Of a DNA stretch of 64,000 nt, positions 11,440-22,973 are shown piece after piece. The position numbers and the translations under genes are program-made. Source of the stretch: Lumbricus terrestris (taxonomy: Eukaryota; Annelida; Clitellata; Crassiclitellata; Lumbricidae). The notes below the pieces were generated by a model that saw only the letters and a list, made by a program, of their open reading frames with translations, did no database searches and was not told where the DNA came from. Position 1 is the first letter of the stretch; every line of letters begins with the position of its first letter. The stretch lies in NCBI GenBank assembly GCA_949752735.1, contig OX457036.1:81573005-81637004 (forward strand), read 5' to 3'.

Positions 11440-14030
11440 CTTGTCTTAATGTCTTTAGCCGTCTCCGATCCGAAGGTTGGCCGCACTAGTATGAACCTCT
11501 GTGTCCAAATGCAGCTTTCCGCCGTCGTCCTCAGTAGCCAAGCCTGTGCAGGACATTATGTTTTCAATCCACGTTGTTCGTGGTCTTCCACGTGCTCTCG
11601 ATCCAGCACTTCTACACTTTAGCCTACTATCCAAACAGTTAACACTTTTCCTCATAATATGATCAAAATATTTCATATTCCTTGTTTTAATGTTGCATAA
11701 AAGCTGACGTTCTGTGCCAATTTGTTCCAGTACCCATCCATTGCTTTTGTCTGCCATCCATGAAATTCTTAGTATCTGCCTCAGCTCTTCATTTCAAATC
11801 CATGTGTCCTTATATCATTAGATTTCTTGATAGCCCATCCTTCAAAACCATAAGTTGCGACTGGCCACATCAGTGCCCTTAAAAGACTTATTTTTGTTAT
11901 CATCACCGGTATAACCATGACTTCTACTTATGTTTTTCAAAGTTACCATGAATCCTTTGCCTTTGTTCAATCTGGCCGAATTTCCTTATTACATTCTGCT
12001 TCCTCTGTGATTATGGATCCGAGGCCAAAAAATGTGTCGACTTGTTCCACTTGATCACCTGGATCCTGATACAGCAGGTAACACCATCCATTCCTATCAC
12101 ATTTGTTTTTCTGCTATTAGTCAGCAATCGAAATTTCTGGCTAACCTTATCAAGGCGGTGATCGAGTTTCTGCAATTCTGCAACTGATCGGTGTACAGAC
12201 ATTTGAACGGTGGTCATTTGAACGGACGACACTTGAACGGCGACACTTTAACGGGCGATATTAGAACGGGCCGACAATAGAACAGGCGACACTTAACCGG
12301 AGCGTCTTATGAACAATTCACAAGATGCGGCGTTGTAGGCCTAGGACCCAAAACGTAAACCTATACTTTGAGTTTTCACTGAATGTTGGGCGCGACATTT
12401 GGTGACAATGAATATTAGAGAAAGTTATGCAAAGTTTTACTGTTACGAAATTATGATTATTTGAAAGAAAAAACAATACAAGAGAGGCAGAATATCATGG
12501 CGATGTCGAATGTACAAAACGATTCAGATGCAGTGCCCGACTTGTAACCGCAGACGACCAGATGGTCAGCGAAAGACAAATGGAACACACGCATTCTGGA
12601 AACTTTTGCGATAGCAAGGAAAGCCATTGGAGAAATGATGCAATATAGTCGCCACTCGCCAGCTACGGCAAGGCAGAAATTTTGATATAGGCCTACTTAA
12701 ATTCAGTTGCCAATTTGTCACATAGCCAAACATTCAATTTGCTAGGCCTACATATCCAATACAGTAAATGCTCGATTGCTTATTAAAATTTACAAACTTT
12801 ACCGGTCAAGTGTCCTCCGGTCAGCTTATTTCTTGGAAATATGCCTCCGGTCATCTGTCTCCCGATCAACTGTTCAATAGTCTCGGTGGTCATTTAATAC
12901 ACCGTTCTACTGTCACCGTTCTAGTGTCGCACGTTCTTTTGTCGTCCGTTCAAATGTCATGTAACCAACTGATCGGGAAACGTCATCTGCATATCTTAGA
13001 TTGGAGATTTTCCTACAACCGATTTTTATCCCTCCTTTACAACCATCCAGAGTTTCTTTTATGACCATCTTAGCTATGATGTTAAACAAATACAGTGAGA
13101 AGACACAGTCCTGCCTAACCCCTTTTCTTATGTGCAACTTTATTGTGATCGTGTGCCTGCTATTCTCGCTTTAGCAAGTTGATTCTTATAAAGTTTCCTT
13201 ACTAGATTGATGAGGTGGACTGGACATCCCATGTCTAGCATGGTCGTCCATGTTTACTATGTCGAATTGAATCAAACGCCTTTCTGAAATCCACAAAGCC
13301 CATGAGCACAGGATGTTAGTGCTCCCTTGTCTTTTGTATAAGAATCCGAAGGTTGGTGGTTTTTGATCGTGTGTTCCTCTTCCTCGCCGAAAACCAGCCT
13401 GTCACTCTGCAATCTCGCTTTCGGTTTTTACTGCGAATTCGTTCCAAAATGATTCTGAGCATAGATTTTGCTCGCAATTGTTCTATGATTTCTGCACTCT
13501 TACTTGACACCTTACTTGTGAAGTGATTGAATGTGGACCGTGTTCAGTCCTCCGGCCATTCACCAGTTCCCAGATGGTCATGCATACCCTATGCATCTTG
13601 TCTACTGTTGCACCATCTCCATTTTTGAACAGCTCAACTGGGACATCATCGGGACCTGATGCCTTGTGACTTTCAGTTTGCCGAATTGCCCTAACAACCC
13701 CAGATCGAAGTGTTGGAGGTTCGGGCTGTAGTTCATACTCCCATTGTATTTCATTTTCTTCTCTGACATCATGTAATCTTCACAATATCCGTGCCATCTT
13801 TCTGCAATTTTTGATCGTTCCATGATAATTATCTTGTCCAGTTGCTGATTTGTTGCAATAAAAGTGTGGCTGAAACGTTCTTGTCAGTTTTTTTGGCTGT
13901 TTGAAAGAGTCACCTTGTATCACCTGCTTCATTAGCATCGTGTAAGTCATCACAAAATTATTTCTTCTATCTGCCCTTCTTTTCCTCTCCAAGTCCCTTT
14001 AGCACTTCTACTTTCAATTTATTTAATCGA
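11440..14030 (-). mobile_element. degenerate RTE-like LINE (endonuclease-reverse transcriptase)
   Basis: Reading 3' to 5', broken frames give the conserved order of this LINE class: AERWHGYCEDY and RHQVPMMSQL near 13820-13620, KGVRQDC...YLFNI and NLRYADD near 13130-12970, and the C-terminal GRPRTTWIENI near 11590. The YADD motif is the polymerase active site. Multiple frameshifts and stops make it inactive. It is absent from the same intron of copy 2, so it inserted after the duplication or was lost there. Confidence 0.85.
12192..12965. mobile_element. non-autonomous TIR element with iterated subterminal repeats
   Basis: Splits the LINE. The flanks carry CAACTGATCGG at 12181-12191 and 12966-12976, a target duplication of about 9-11 bp. 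The ends share ACATTTGAACGG in inverted orientation. Inside each end, a 14-15 bp unit resembling TTGAACGGNCGACAC is iterated about seven times on the left, with complementary copies on the right. The duplication length suggests a mutator-like family; no transposase is seen. Confidence 0.75.
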
Positions 14031-14119
14031 CTTGAATTTTTAATATAGCTACGGCATGCCATTTTATAACAATGTAAGACTATTCGCCGATGGCAGTAAT
14101 AATTCTCCTTTCCTTGCAG

Positions 14120-14226
14120 GCTTTCATTCATGTCTCGACGGCCTTTGCGTATGCTGAAAAGCATGATGTGGAAGAAAAGGTTTATGATCCACCAATGGAG
14201 CCAGACAAGTTGATTGGTCTTATCAA
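14120..14226 (+). CDS. FAR: FAR copy 1 exon 4
   Basis: 107 nt, phase 0 to 2, acceptor cttgcag, donor GTAAGA. Encodes AFIHVSTAFAYAEKHDVEEK, with the conserved HVST segment near the catalytic site. Confidence 0.93.
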
Positions 14227-14498
14227 GTAAGAGAAATGTAGGCTAGCCTAGACAAGTATAAAGCCACTTCAGCAATGAATTGATGCGGTTTCTACCTGTG
14301 CTGTATCGCTGCTTCAATCTTAAATCTTTGTGCGAAATGTAAAAGCGAGTATTTATGCAATTAGACTACGTTGCCATTCTCTAGTCTCTTAGCATTTAAT
14401 TCATTTAACGTTATCGTTATAATAGATATTGCAATTAAAATTGTGCAAAAATTCATGTCTGATTGAGGACATAAAATCAATTTTTCTCTTGCCTGCAG

Positions 14499-14676
14499 CA
14501 CACTGAGCCCTGAGCAATTGGCGTTGATCACCCCGAGTCTTCTTGGTCCGATTCACAACACATACACCTTTACGAAGAGAGTAGCAGAGAGGTTGGTCGA
14601 GAACGAGATCGGGGACATACCTTGCGCCATCGTACGACCCTCCTCCGTGACTGCGACAGTCAAGGAACCATTCGAG
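14499..14676 (+). CDS. FAR: FAR copy 1 exon 5
   Basis: 178 nt, phase 2 to 0, acceptor cctgcag, donor GTTAAT. Carries the catalytic YTFTKRVAERL (Tyr207, Lys211) and CAIVRPSSV. Confidence 0.95.
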
Positions 14677-14957
14677 GTTAATTCTAATCTCTAAACTTCT
14701 AAGGCGCCGCTCAGAAGTCAAGTTCATGTAGGACAAAAGCTTATATTCAAAAGCGCTGCGTCAAATCAGAGGGTTGTCCAAAGGGTTGTCAGAATAAGGT
14801 GCGAGCAGCTGTTAATGTGGAAGTCGTTAAGGTCGAGAGTTGGAGGTTGGAGGATTACGAAGTCGGTGGTGTAAATTCTTCAACTGCGATGATACCTCAG
14901 TTTTGAATGAAGCCCCGAGAGTAATGGATGAACCATTGCGATCTGAGTTTAAGAAAT

Positions 14958-15395
14958 GGCTGTGACTAGCGGACCGCCAGGCGGCCCTCGAATTTCAATT
15001 ACTAGCGGACCGCCAGTCACGTGTAACCTGTCACATGACCCGAGTCACGAGTCCAGGCGGCCGTCTCATGCTGAATCCGCGAATGGCGGCCATGCCATAA
15101 CGAATATTATTATGTAATTTGAAGTTCGATTTTTGAAGAAAATGTTCTTGTGACTAACCCTACCCTATCCCTAACCCTAACCCTATCATGTAAATGAAGA
15201 TTGGTTACTTACTCTGTCCTTAAAACAAGAAAAAACAAGAAAACTTTTGTCCGACATAAAACAAGCAATCGGTAACTGCCGCCATTATTCAAGAATGAAG
15301 ACTCGTGACTCGGGTCATGTGACAGGTTACATGTGACTGGCGGTCCGCTAGTAATTGAAATACGACAGCCGCCTGGCGGTCCGCTAGTCACTTCG
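14958..15395. mobile_element. fold-back TIR element with telomere-like core
   Basis: Inverted arms of about 100 bp (GTGACTAGCGGACCGCCAG at left, its complement at right, continuing through CACATGACCCGAGTCACGAG) surround a unique centre. Flanking TTAAGAAAT at 14949-14957 and 15396-15404 is a 9-bp target duplication, typical of mutator-like transposition. The centre holds CCCTAA-type repeats at 15155-15186. Confidence 0.85.
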
Positions 15396-16331
15396 TTAAG
15401 AAATACGGAAATTCAAACATGCCTATCAAACTTCCGCACAAGTCTGCAAATTCTTTATCTGCATGGAGATTAGGTCAGTTTTGATTGGAAACCCTGGGAG
15501 TAATAGATAAGCCTGAAGCAAATGTTGATGGGGGATTGGCAATGCTTGTGGAGAACTGAAAAGGTGAGCGGTCCTTAGTAAGGCCAAGTTGGTGGAGGTT
15601 GAAGTTGAAAGAGAAGTAGGCCTAGTCTTCGAGGTTTGAGCCGGGCTCAACTTCTTTGAGTTGACTTAGACACAAAGGACAGATTGGAGATTTGGCGGCA
15701 GTTTAATTGGTTTTCCATGTCAAGAGTTGCCTTTTCGAGATGGTGGGTGATGAGAGAGTGTTTAACATTTTGCGGTAGGCCTAGATTAGATTTCGTTCTA
15801 AAGGAACTGAATTTCACTAGAATCTATTTATCTACATGTATGCTGCCCTCTCAGATTCATGTCAGCCAACTCAACGTTCGAAATATAAACCTGGATTTTG
15901 AGGCACAACAGCCCTAACTATACTGGTGTGTTACGCGTGGCTTTCGGTTATACGCATTTTCTCAATTCTAATTGATAGGCTACACCTGGTCGAAGTTTCT
16001 CTTTCTTGTTAGACTACATTTCGCACAATGAAACTTTCGCTGGCCGACTTTAGTAAGAGTAAACTTAATTAGGCCTATCTGCATCGCTTCTTTTAAAATG
16101 CATGCATATATTGTCAACAGCATCGAGTTGACCTAGTCTTGGGAGCTAAATATCCCAATTTCGCGATTTTTAGGTCTATGTCTGCGGCTACAGCAAAATA
16201 TGGACAGATTGTAACTGTTGCGTAATGATACATGGCTAAAAACTTGCCATGAGATATTGCCGTAATCTCATCAATAAATGTAATTTACGTTATAAATAAA
16301 GTCTGCTGATAATACCAAAGTCAAGCAGGCT

Positions 16332-16500
16332 CATGGGAGGAGTTTGGTTTCCGTTCGTGGAGGGGCTAAAAGAAAACATTTATGAGTCTGCACCTGGGGG
16401 CTAAGCTTGGGAAAAGATTCCATTTACACGGTTAAAAAAATGAATCTGGGTCTTCTTGGGGTGGGGGCTAGCCCCTAGCCCCTGATAAACTCCGCCCATG
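16332..16500. mobile_element. MITE, family 'CATGGGCGGA', second copy
   Basis: Ends CATGGGAGGAGTTTGG and AAACTCCGCCCATG, internal GGGGGCTAGCCCC-like sequence as in 1275-1426, flanked by agcaggct / tgcaggct (16324-16331, 16501-16508). Confidence 0.82.
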
Positions 16501-16557
16501 TGCAGGCTTGTGTAAACCGACAAGACTCAAGTGGAACGTGTGGTTGCCTTTGTTTAG

Positions 16558-16602
16558 GGATGGGTCAATAACACAACCGGATTCAATGGAATCATGAGCG
16601 GA
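16558..16602 (+). CDS. FAR: FAR copy 1 exon 6
   Basis: 45 nt, phase 0 to 0, acceptor tgtttag, donor GTGAGT. Encodes GWVNNTTGFNGIMSG; FARs keep a GW(V/I)DN...G segment here. Confidence 0.92.
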
Positions 16603-16890
16603 GTGAGTTTCAATTTTTTTTATGTACTTGAAGCTCTTTTTTGTAATTCTCACTTTTCATCTCTTTAATGCGTAACGACAATGCAAATTTAATTTTTTAG
16701 CCAGGTAGGCCATATGAAATAGGCTTCTGTAGGGATTACTCCAAGCCGCATTAGGTACGTATAGTCTACTTAGATGTCACCAGGGCTTACAATACGCCTC
16801 TGTTGCGACTACTCATCGGTGTCAGTCACTGCATGCTCTAATAATCATCGGTATCAGTAACCTACAAAACTTTTCCGCGTCTGGTTGCAG

Positions 16891-17015
16891 GTTGGACTTG
16901 GCATGATGACTTTCGTAGTAAGTAAGAGCAAAACAGATAAAAAATTCGACACGATTCCCGTCGATTTGACCGCTAACGCTGTCGTCGCAGCTGTTTGGGA
17001 TCTCGTCACAAACAA
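16891..17015 (+). CDS. FAR: FAR copy 1 exon 7a (diverged duplicate)
   Basis: 125 nt, phase 0 to 2, acceptor ggttgcag, donor GTAAAT. Encodes VGLGMMTFVVSKSKTDKKFD and IPVDLTANAVVAAVWDLVTN. It differs from exon 7b at about 13 of 42 residues, mostly before the IPVDL motif. Frame and both splice sites are intact. Confidence 0.9.
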
Positions 17016-17546
17016 GTAAATCTAATTTATTTCATTCATTTGTTTGTTTCATAGTTAGCCTACTCCTGCTCAGGCAAATGAACTCTCCATACCCCACGAA
17101 TCCAAACCTAACGAGCTTATACTGTTATACATTTCAATTCAATCGAATATATTTTCTGAACCAAGTTAATACAATTATGGCAGTGCTCGTTATATTTAGC
17201 ATTATTTGTAGTTTTCAAGGGAGACCCAGATGGGATGAAAATCCCGCTTATAGTGTCGCGCGCCCCATTTGCCGCTCTTGAGGACTACCCGATCCTAACC
17301 CAAAGGCGCTCTTGGAGATAATGGGCCTCACTTTACCCTGCAGGGTTTCCCTAACGTCACTGGTAGTAGGTTCTAATCCTAACCTAGGGTGTGAACTTCT
17401 CTGGTTACCTTTTTCCTCAGGATGGGCCGATATCGGACATATGTCTGCGGTGTCTGTTGAGATCACAACAGCCCCATTAGATGGGTGCTCATCAGGGTTC
17501 GAATCCTCAACTTTTCCCCAAGCTCCACCACCCACTATACCACCGG

Positions 17547-17816
17547 TTAGGGTCTAACCCTTACTTCACCTTCTTGGCGAGATTCTAGTCGACATTGTCG
17601 CACAGAAACAAGGTGTAGCTCCTCAGCTAACTTAGTCAAGGTATTACCTTGGCGCTCCATAAATTGTCCCATTGCCACAATTAGTTTATGCATTGAAACT
17701 AGGTCAAGCTCTGCTGAGCTGTCTGTCGTTTCTATAGCAACAATTCCTTCTGGACATCTCTTGTCCTCTGCCTGCTCCATCTGCAGTACACTGTCTGAGT
17801 CACTGTCTGAGTCCAT
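17547..17816 (-). CDS. unassigned 89-aa frame, possible retroelement remnant
   Basis: Opens MDSDSDSDSVLQMEQAED and continues with an amphipathic stretch (LIVAMGQFMERQGNTLTKLA) and RLESRQEGEVRVRP. Composition and position in repeat-rich sequence resemble the start of a retrotransposon gag, but no protease, polymerase or LTR was recognised around it. May be spurious. Confidence 0.25.
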   Translation of the reverse strand: MDSDSDSDSVLQMEQAEDKRCPEGIVAIETTDSSAELDLVSMHKLIVAMGQFMERQGNTLTKLAEELHLVSVRQCRLESRQEGEVRVRP

Positions 17817-18904
17817 CTTAGTTTGACAGTGATAATCAATTCACAGTTTTCTTATCTAAGTTTTATTAATCACAAAATTAATATATGACTACTCGTCATG
17901 GATTTGCAAACATTAATACACACAGGTGAATCGTTGCTAACAATAGAGCTCACTATTTAAGGCCTATACAATTCAATCTACGTCTTGCCTTATTTACAAT
18001 CTATTGTCCCAGTGCACAGACTGAGTCTTATACATTTATCAATTCACACAGAATTTAACTATCGTTTCCTAACAGTAGCGCTATATCTTTAATCAATTAT
18101 TATCTTTATTCAGGTTCGAACTCATGAATTAGCGTGGCGATACTTTCCTGTTTCCACAGATATTTTTGGACAGTCGCTCCCGCTTCCTCCCTTGTAAAAT
18201 TATCGCGTCCTCTGCCAATGGCCAATTTCACGGAGAAATATCGATTCTTCGATTAATCGATGCCACAGATTTTCCCGATCACTCGCAGGTGATTAATACA
18301 ACAGAAGAACTTCTTCTTCACGGTTTCGGAAACAGCCAGAGTCGGTAATGGCCCCAAATCACCGCAATTATCAGTTTCTTCTAGCGCAGATCTTACACGC
18401 TCCACATTCTTCGGCCGACTGACGCTTTTCGCCTTGGCAGCGAATCAGAGCTCGTTTCCGACCGCCAAGAAGGGTCGCTTACGATGCCAACCATTAAACC
18501 CCGCACGTGGTGGAATTTTCCACTAGAAAATGCATTGAGATCCAAAAATATCGATGACCACATCGATCGGTGCTAAACTTAGTGCCCACGAATTCTCAAT
18601 AGAATTATATGCACTTATTTTTTCTTAAGTTTTTAGTTTTCGTGTGCAAGGATGTGAGAAAGGGCGCTATAATGACGAAGGCTGTCTGAGCGTTTCTTCG
18701 ATTTTTGAGTTTGTACTTGCATGAAATGTACGAAATATAGAAGAAATATAGAAGAAAAATGGCGCTTGTCTGCGATAGTTTGCTTAGTATTGTAAGAAAT
18801 GCTGAATAGTTGACATAATTTAATTGTATATATTTTCCTTATATGTATATTTTCGAATAAAATAACGAATATTATGGATATTTTTGGTAAATATGTATGA
18901 TTTA

Positions 18905-20430
18905 TATTCTTCTGAGTGGTTCATGTTAAGGATTTATCAGTTGCTAGATGCTTAAATTTTATATATGTGTGCCAAATTTGTGTGTGTGGAGGGAAGGCGT
19001 GGAGGTTTTGGAGGGTGATGTGGTGTGTGTGTAGGATTTCTCGCCTTCTGATTGGTCGCTCACTAGGTTTCTCGCTTTCTGATTGGTCAGTTCTTGTGTG
19101 TAAAATGAATAATTGTGATTGGGGAGGGGTGGAATGGAGGGTTGGAGGGTGAGGTTGAATGCTGTGGAGGCTTAGAGATGCCATGCCTATGGGATCTATC
19201 CTCCTGTTTGCAGCATATCTAAGTTTCTCGCTTCCATAATGTTCAGCTCTTGTGTGTAAAATGAATATTTGTGGGTGGGGAGGGGTGAAATGGAGGGTTG
19301 GTGGGTGAGGTTGAATGCTGTGGAGGGTGAAAGATGCCATGCCTATGGGATCTATCCTTCTGATTGGCCGCTCTCTAAGTTTCTCGCTTCCATAATGTTC
19401 AGCTCTTGTGTGTAAAATGTCTATTTGTGGGTGGGGAGGGGTGGAATGGAGGGTTGGTGGGTGAGGTTGAATGCTGTGGAGGGTGAAAGATGCCATGCCT
19501 ATGGGATCTATCCTTCTGATTGTCCGTTCTCTAAGTTTCTCACTTCCATAATGTTCAGCTCTTGTGTGTAAAATGACTATTTGTGGGTGGGGAGGGGTGG
19601 AATGGAGGGTTGGAGGGTGATGTTGAATGCTGTGGATGGTGAAAGATGCCATGCCTATGGGATCTATGCTTCTGATTGACCGCTCTCTAAGTTACTCGCT
19701 TCCATAATGTTCAGCTCTTGTGTGTAAAATGTCTATTTGTGGGTGGGGAGGGGTGGAATGGAGGGTTGGAGGGTGAGGTGAAAGGATGAGGAGGGTGAAA
19801 GATGCCATGCCTATGGGATCTAGCCTTCTGATTGGCCGCTCTCTAAGTTTCTCGCTTCCATAATGTTCAGCTCTTGTGTGTAAAATGTCTATTTGTGGGT
19901 GGGGAGGGGTGGAATGGAGGGTTGGAGGGTGAGGTGAAAGGCTGATGAGGGTGAAAGATGCCATGCCTATGGGATCTAGCCTTCTGATTGGTCGCTCTCT
20001 AAGTTTCTCGCTTCCATAATGTTCAGCTCTTGAGTGTAAAATGTCTATTTGTGGGTGGGGAGGGGTGGAATGGAGGGTTGGAGAGTGAGGTGAAAGGCTG
20101 AGGAGGGTGAAAGATGCCATGCCTATGGGATCTAGCCTTCTGATTGGTTGCTCTCTAGGGTTCGAAGCTTCCATAATGTTCAGCTCTTGTGTGTAAAATG
20201 GATATTTGTGGGTGGGAGGGGTGGAATGGCGGGTTGGAGGGTGAGGTTGAATGCTGTGGAGGGTGAAAGATGGCAGGCCTGTGGGATCTATCCTTCTGAT
20301 TGGTCGCTCTTATGATTCGCTGCTGTCTGCTTGAGTTGACCTTGTATGCAAAATGATTAATTGTGGGTGGGAGGGGTGGAAAGGAGGGTGAGGTTGAAGG
20401 TTGTGGAGGGTGAGAGTATATGCTGAGTCA
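18905..20430. repeat. minisatellite, period about 156 bp, 8-9 units
   Basis: Units contain AAAATGTCTATTTGTGGGTG, GGAGGGTGAAAGATGCCATG, a CTGATTGG motif and TTCCATAATGTTCAGCTC. The period is a multiple of three, so the minus strand reads through several units as a repeated 52-aa peptide (243 and 160 codons). Copy 2 lacks the array. Confidence 0.92.
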
Positions 20431-20654
20431 TTTAGGGTTGATGTGGGCCTTGCGCGGCTAAGTAGGGTTCAATTTACAAGTGATGATATGAAATTTGAAT
20501 GAATTGTGGGGAGGGTGTCGAGGGGTGGAAGCCAGTACAGCTCCCATAATGCCCTGCGGCACTTCCGATGAGTCATTAGGGTTCGGAGTGGGGCTTGCGC
20601 TGCTAATCAGGGTTCGATAATTGATATAATTAATAAATTCTAATTATTATTAAT

Positions 20655-20830
20655 TAATATAATATAATTGATATGACCTATTTAATTTAGCTAATTAGCG
20701 TGACCCGTTAATTTGACCTAATTAATATGACCTAATTAATATGCCCTAATTAATGTGACCTAATTAAGTTGACCTTGACCTTGGCCATGACCTTGACCTT
20801 GACCCCGATGACGTCACTGTTCACGTGACA
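20655..20830. promoter_or_regulatory. TGACCT repeat cluster with CRE-like and E-box-like sites
   Basis: A 15-bp repeat of the TAATTAATATGACCT type leads into TGACCT copies at 20770, 20776, 20788 and 20794 and TGACCC at 20800, then TGACGTCA (20809-20816) and CACGTG (20822-20827). TGACCTTGA is the complement of orphan nuclear receptor half-sites. It may be functional or only a microsatellite. Confidence 0.35.
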
Positions 20831-21048
20831 ATTGGGTGTCAAATCTCCACTATATCACTACTGTTACAGTAGGCCTACTCTTAGTACTCTAAGCCGCATT
20901 ACCATAGAAGTCTGCAGGTCTTATACTATAGGCTACGGCTCTATTGCGACTGCTCATGTGAACCAATCACCGCATGCTCAAATAGGCTAATCATCCGAAT
21001 CAGTAGTGGCAGAGTAGTCTACAAAACTTTTTCCTGTTTTGGGTGCAG

Positions 21049-21173
21049 GTTGGACTTGGTATGCTGGCTTACATCAAATGCACGGGCAAAATAGACACAA
21101 AATTCGACCTGATTCCCGTCGATTTAACAGCTAATGCTGTCATCGCAGCTGCTTGGGATCTCGTCACAAACAA
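21049..21173 (+). CDS. FAR: FAR copy 1 exon 7b
   Basis: 125 nt, phase 0 to 2, acceptor gggtgcag, donor GTAACA. Encodes VGLGMLAYIKCTGKIDTKFD and IPVDLTANAVIAAAWDLVTN; only about two residues differ from the single exon 7 of copy 2. Since 125 is not a multiple of three, using 7a and 7b together would shift the frame. Confidence 0.92.
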
Positions 21174-21686
21174 GTAACATTTCATTCACATGTGTTTTTG
21201 TTGCAGCTACGCCTGCTAACGCAAACGAAATTTACGCACTATTTTTTACATTTCAATTCAATTTATTTCCTGAACCAAAGTAATATAATTATAGCAGTGT
21301 TTATAGTACTTAGCATTATTAATTTTTGTGGTTAGAAAGAAGAACCCATATGGAATGAACAATCCCGCTAATAGGGCCACCCAATAATCATGTAGAATTA
21401 AAAACACAAAGATTATGTTTTGAAGACATGCCATGACAGCCAGTTCAAACAATTACCGGAACACAAAGCTATTTTGGAAAGACTTGACTAACACTTAACT
21501 AATACGTGCACCATAAATGAATAAAAAAATCCTTAAAAAAGCCTATATGAAGACGCAGGCTTTTCTTAAATACCGGTATATGAAGACCATGCATGTAAGC
21601 CTATATATTTGTATGTCAGGCGCCCTTGTAGCGGCATGGCTGTGTTACGGCGCCATAAAAATTTTCATTGTTATTCAGCTTATTCT

Positions 21687-21750
<64 letters not shown>

Positions 21751-21793
21751 GTAATAATAATGATACATGTAAGTAATGCACACCAATATATAA

Positions 21794-21826
<33 letters not shown>

Positions 21827-22426
21827 CTCTTTTCCTGCACTGGATTTCAACGACGACTAGGTGCCGTTCCAGATGTTTTTATTTTAGTAATAGAGTGTAA
21901 GTCCCTGAGCGATCATATGTAGGCCTACCTCGGGCAATTTAAAAAAATATTATTATTGTTATTATCATTATCATTATCATTATTGTTATTGTTATCATTA
22001 TTATAATAATAATAAGTATTATTATTATTATTGTAATTAGTCTGTCATGTAATTGACAATTGTAAGCTGGGGCTGTATCGTCAACGGAGACAAATTGAAT
22101 CATGATACAATTAAATACAATGCCATGAACCCTATGCAATGTTCTGCATACATGTAAGTAATGCACACCAATATTTGCCCCTTTTTATCTGATAGGCTAG
22201 ACCTACGACTCGAGCAGCGCAGTTAAAGTCGGACTTGATCTGGCAATATCACTGAAAGGATTATGTTAGGAAACAAAATATATTTGTCTAATTAAATTAA
22301 ATAGAGATTTACAATTAAGATAAGCAAATATCGCCACAAACAGCTCGCTGGCCATCTTAAAATTAGGCCTACAGGCATTTCCTATCTCCGCGATACTGCA
22401 TGTTACGATGAATTTATTTTCAACAG
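21174..22426. other. FAR copy 1 intron 7
   Basis: Largely homologous to copy 2 intron 7, plus AT-rich microsatellites: (AAT)n at about 21688-21760 and 21797-21824, and (ATT)n-type at about 21945-22040. No gene. Confidence 0.7.
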
Positions 22427-22509
22427 GGAGAAAAAGTCTGACCCAACAAAGATTATGGTCTATAACTTGATATCTGGCGATATTAACCCGATCACAATTC
22501 ATGAATGTG
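22427..22509 (+). CDS. FAR: FAR copy 1 exon 8
   Basis: 83 nt, phase 2 to 1, acceptor tcaacag, donor GTGAGT. Encodes EKKSDPTKIMVYNLISGDIN and PITIHEC; FARs have a VYN..SG..NPI segment here. Confidence 0.92.
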
Positions 22510-22973
22510 GTGAGTCCTACGAAAAAATGTTCTGAACTTTCAATTTGCTTCAATTTCAATTTCATGTAGGCCTACATTACAGGTAGAACCATTGAATCCT
22601 GGTCGCTTATCAGAAGCCAGCGTAACGTGGTTTTCACTTGGGAAAGTTCCACAATACATTGACGATAAATACCGTACATTTCTTTACATTCGGCATCCAC
22701 ATTTAGGCCTAAACCGTGGGAGTGGGCTGCTGTGATTTGACTGAGCAATGGAAGTTAGTAAATGCACGAATCAATGGGCCCAAGTAATATATGCTAACTG
22801 CCCAGATAGGCCATACGAGCAACATACCTAGCCTAATTATTATGAAACTATTTTAGAAAACGGTAACTGACTTTCTGATATCGCGTCTTTCAAATGCAAG
22901 TTTCAGGTGAATAAAGGCAGGCTATTTGCAGGACGACAAGAAATTAATTAAAACCATAGGCCTATATAGTATA

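Larger units (their letters stand above)
11009..14119. other. FAR copy 1 intron 3
   Basis: 3.1 kb against 496 bp in copy 2. The difference is a minus-strand LINE that is itself interrupted by an inverted-repeat element. The sequence at 11009-11420 and that just before exon 4 matches copy 2 intron 3. Confidence 0.65.
14677..16557. other. FAR copy 1 intron 5
   Basis: Contains a stretch just after the donor (about 14680-14880) that resembles part of an element in copy 2 intron 2, the fold-back element 14958-15395, and a MITE at 16332-16500. The rest is non-coding with no recognised feature. Confidence 0.6.
17016..21048. other. spacer between exons 7a and 7b
   Basis: About 17016-17260 is the duplicated downstream intron of 7a and about 20880-21048 the duplicated upstream intron of 7b. 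Between them lie unassigned sequence (17275-18900, with one small minus frame), the 156-bp array (18905-20430) and an AT-rich stretch with TGACCT repeats. Confidence 0.6.

Noticed and set aside
18921..20174. Minus-strand frames of 243 and 160 codons as a gene
   Set aside because: Direct translation of the 156-bp minisatellite; kept only as a finding because the period preserves frame.
18905..20430. CRISPR-like array
   Set aside because: Long units without distinct spacers, in eukaryotic DNA; a minisatellite.
21517..21900. 127-codon frame with poly-Ile and poly-Asn
   Set aside because: Arises from the (AAT)n microsatellite in intron 7.
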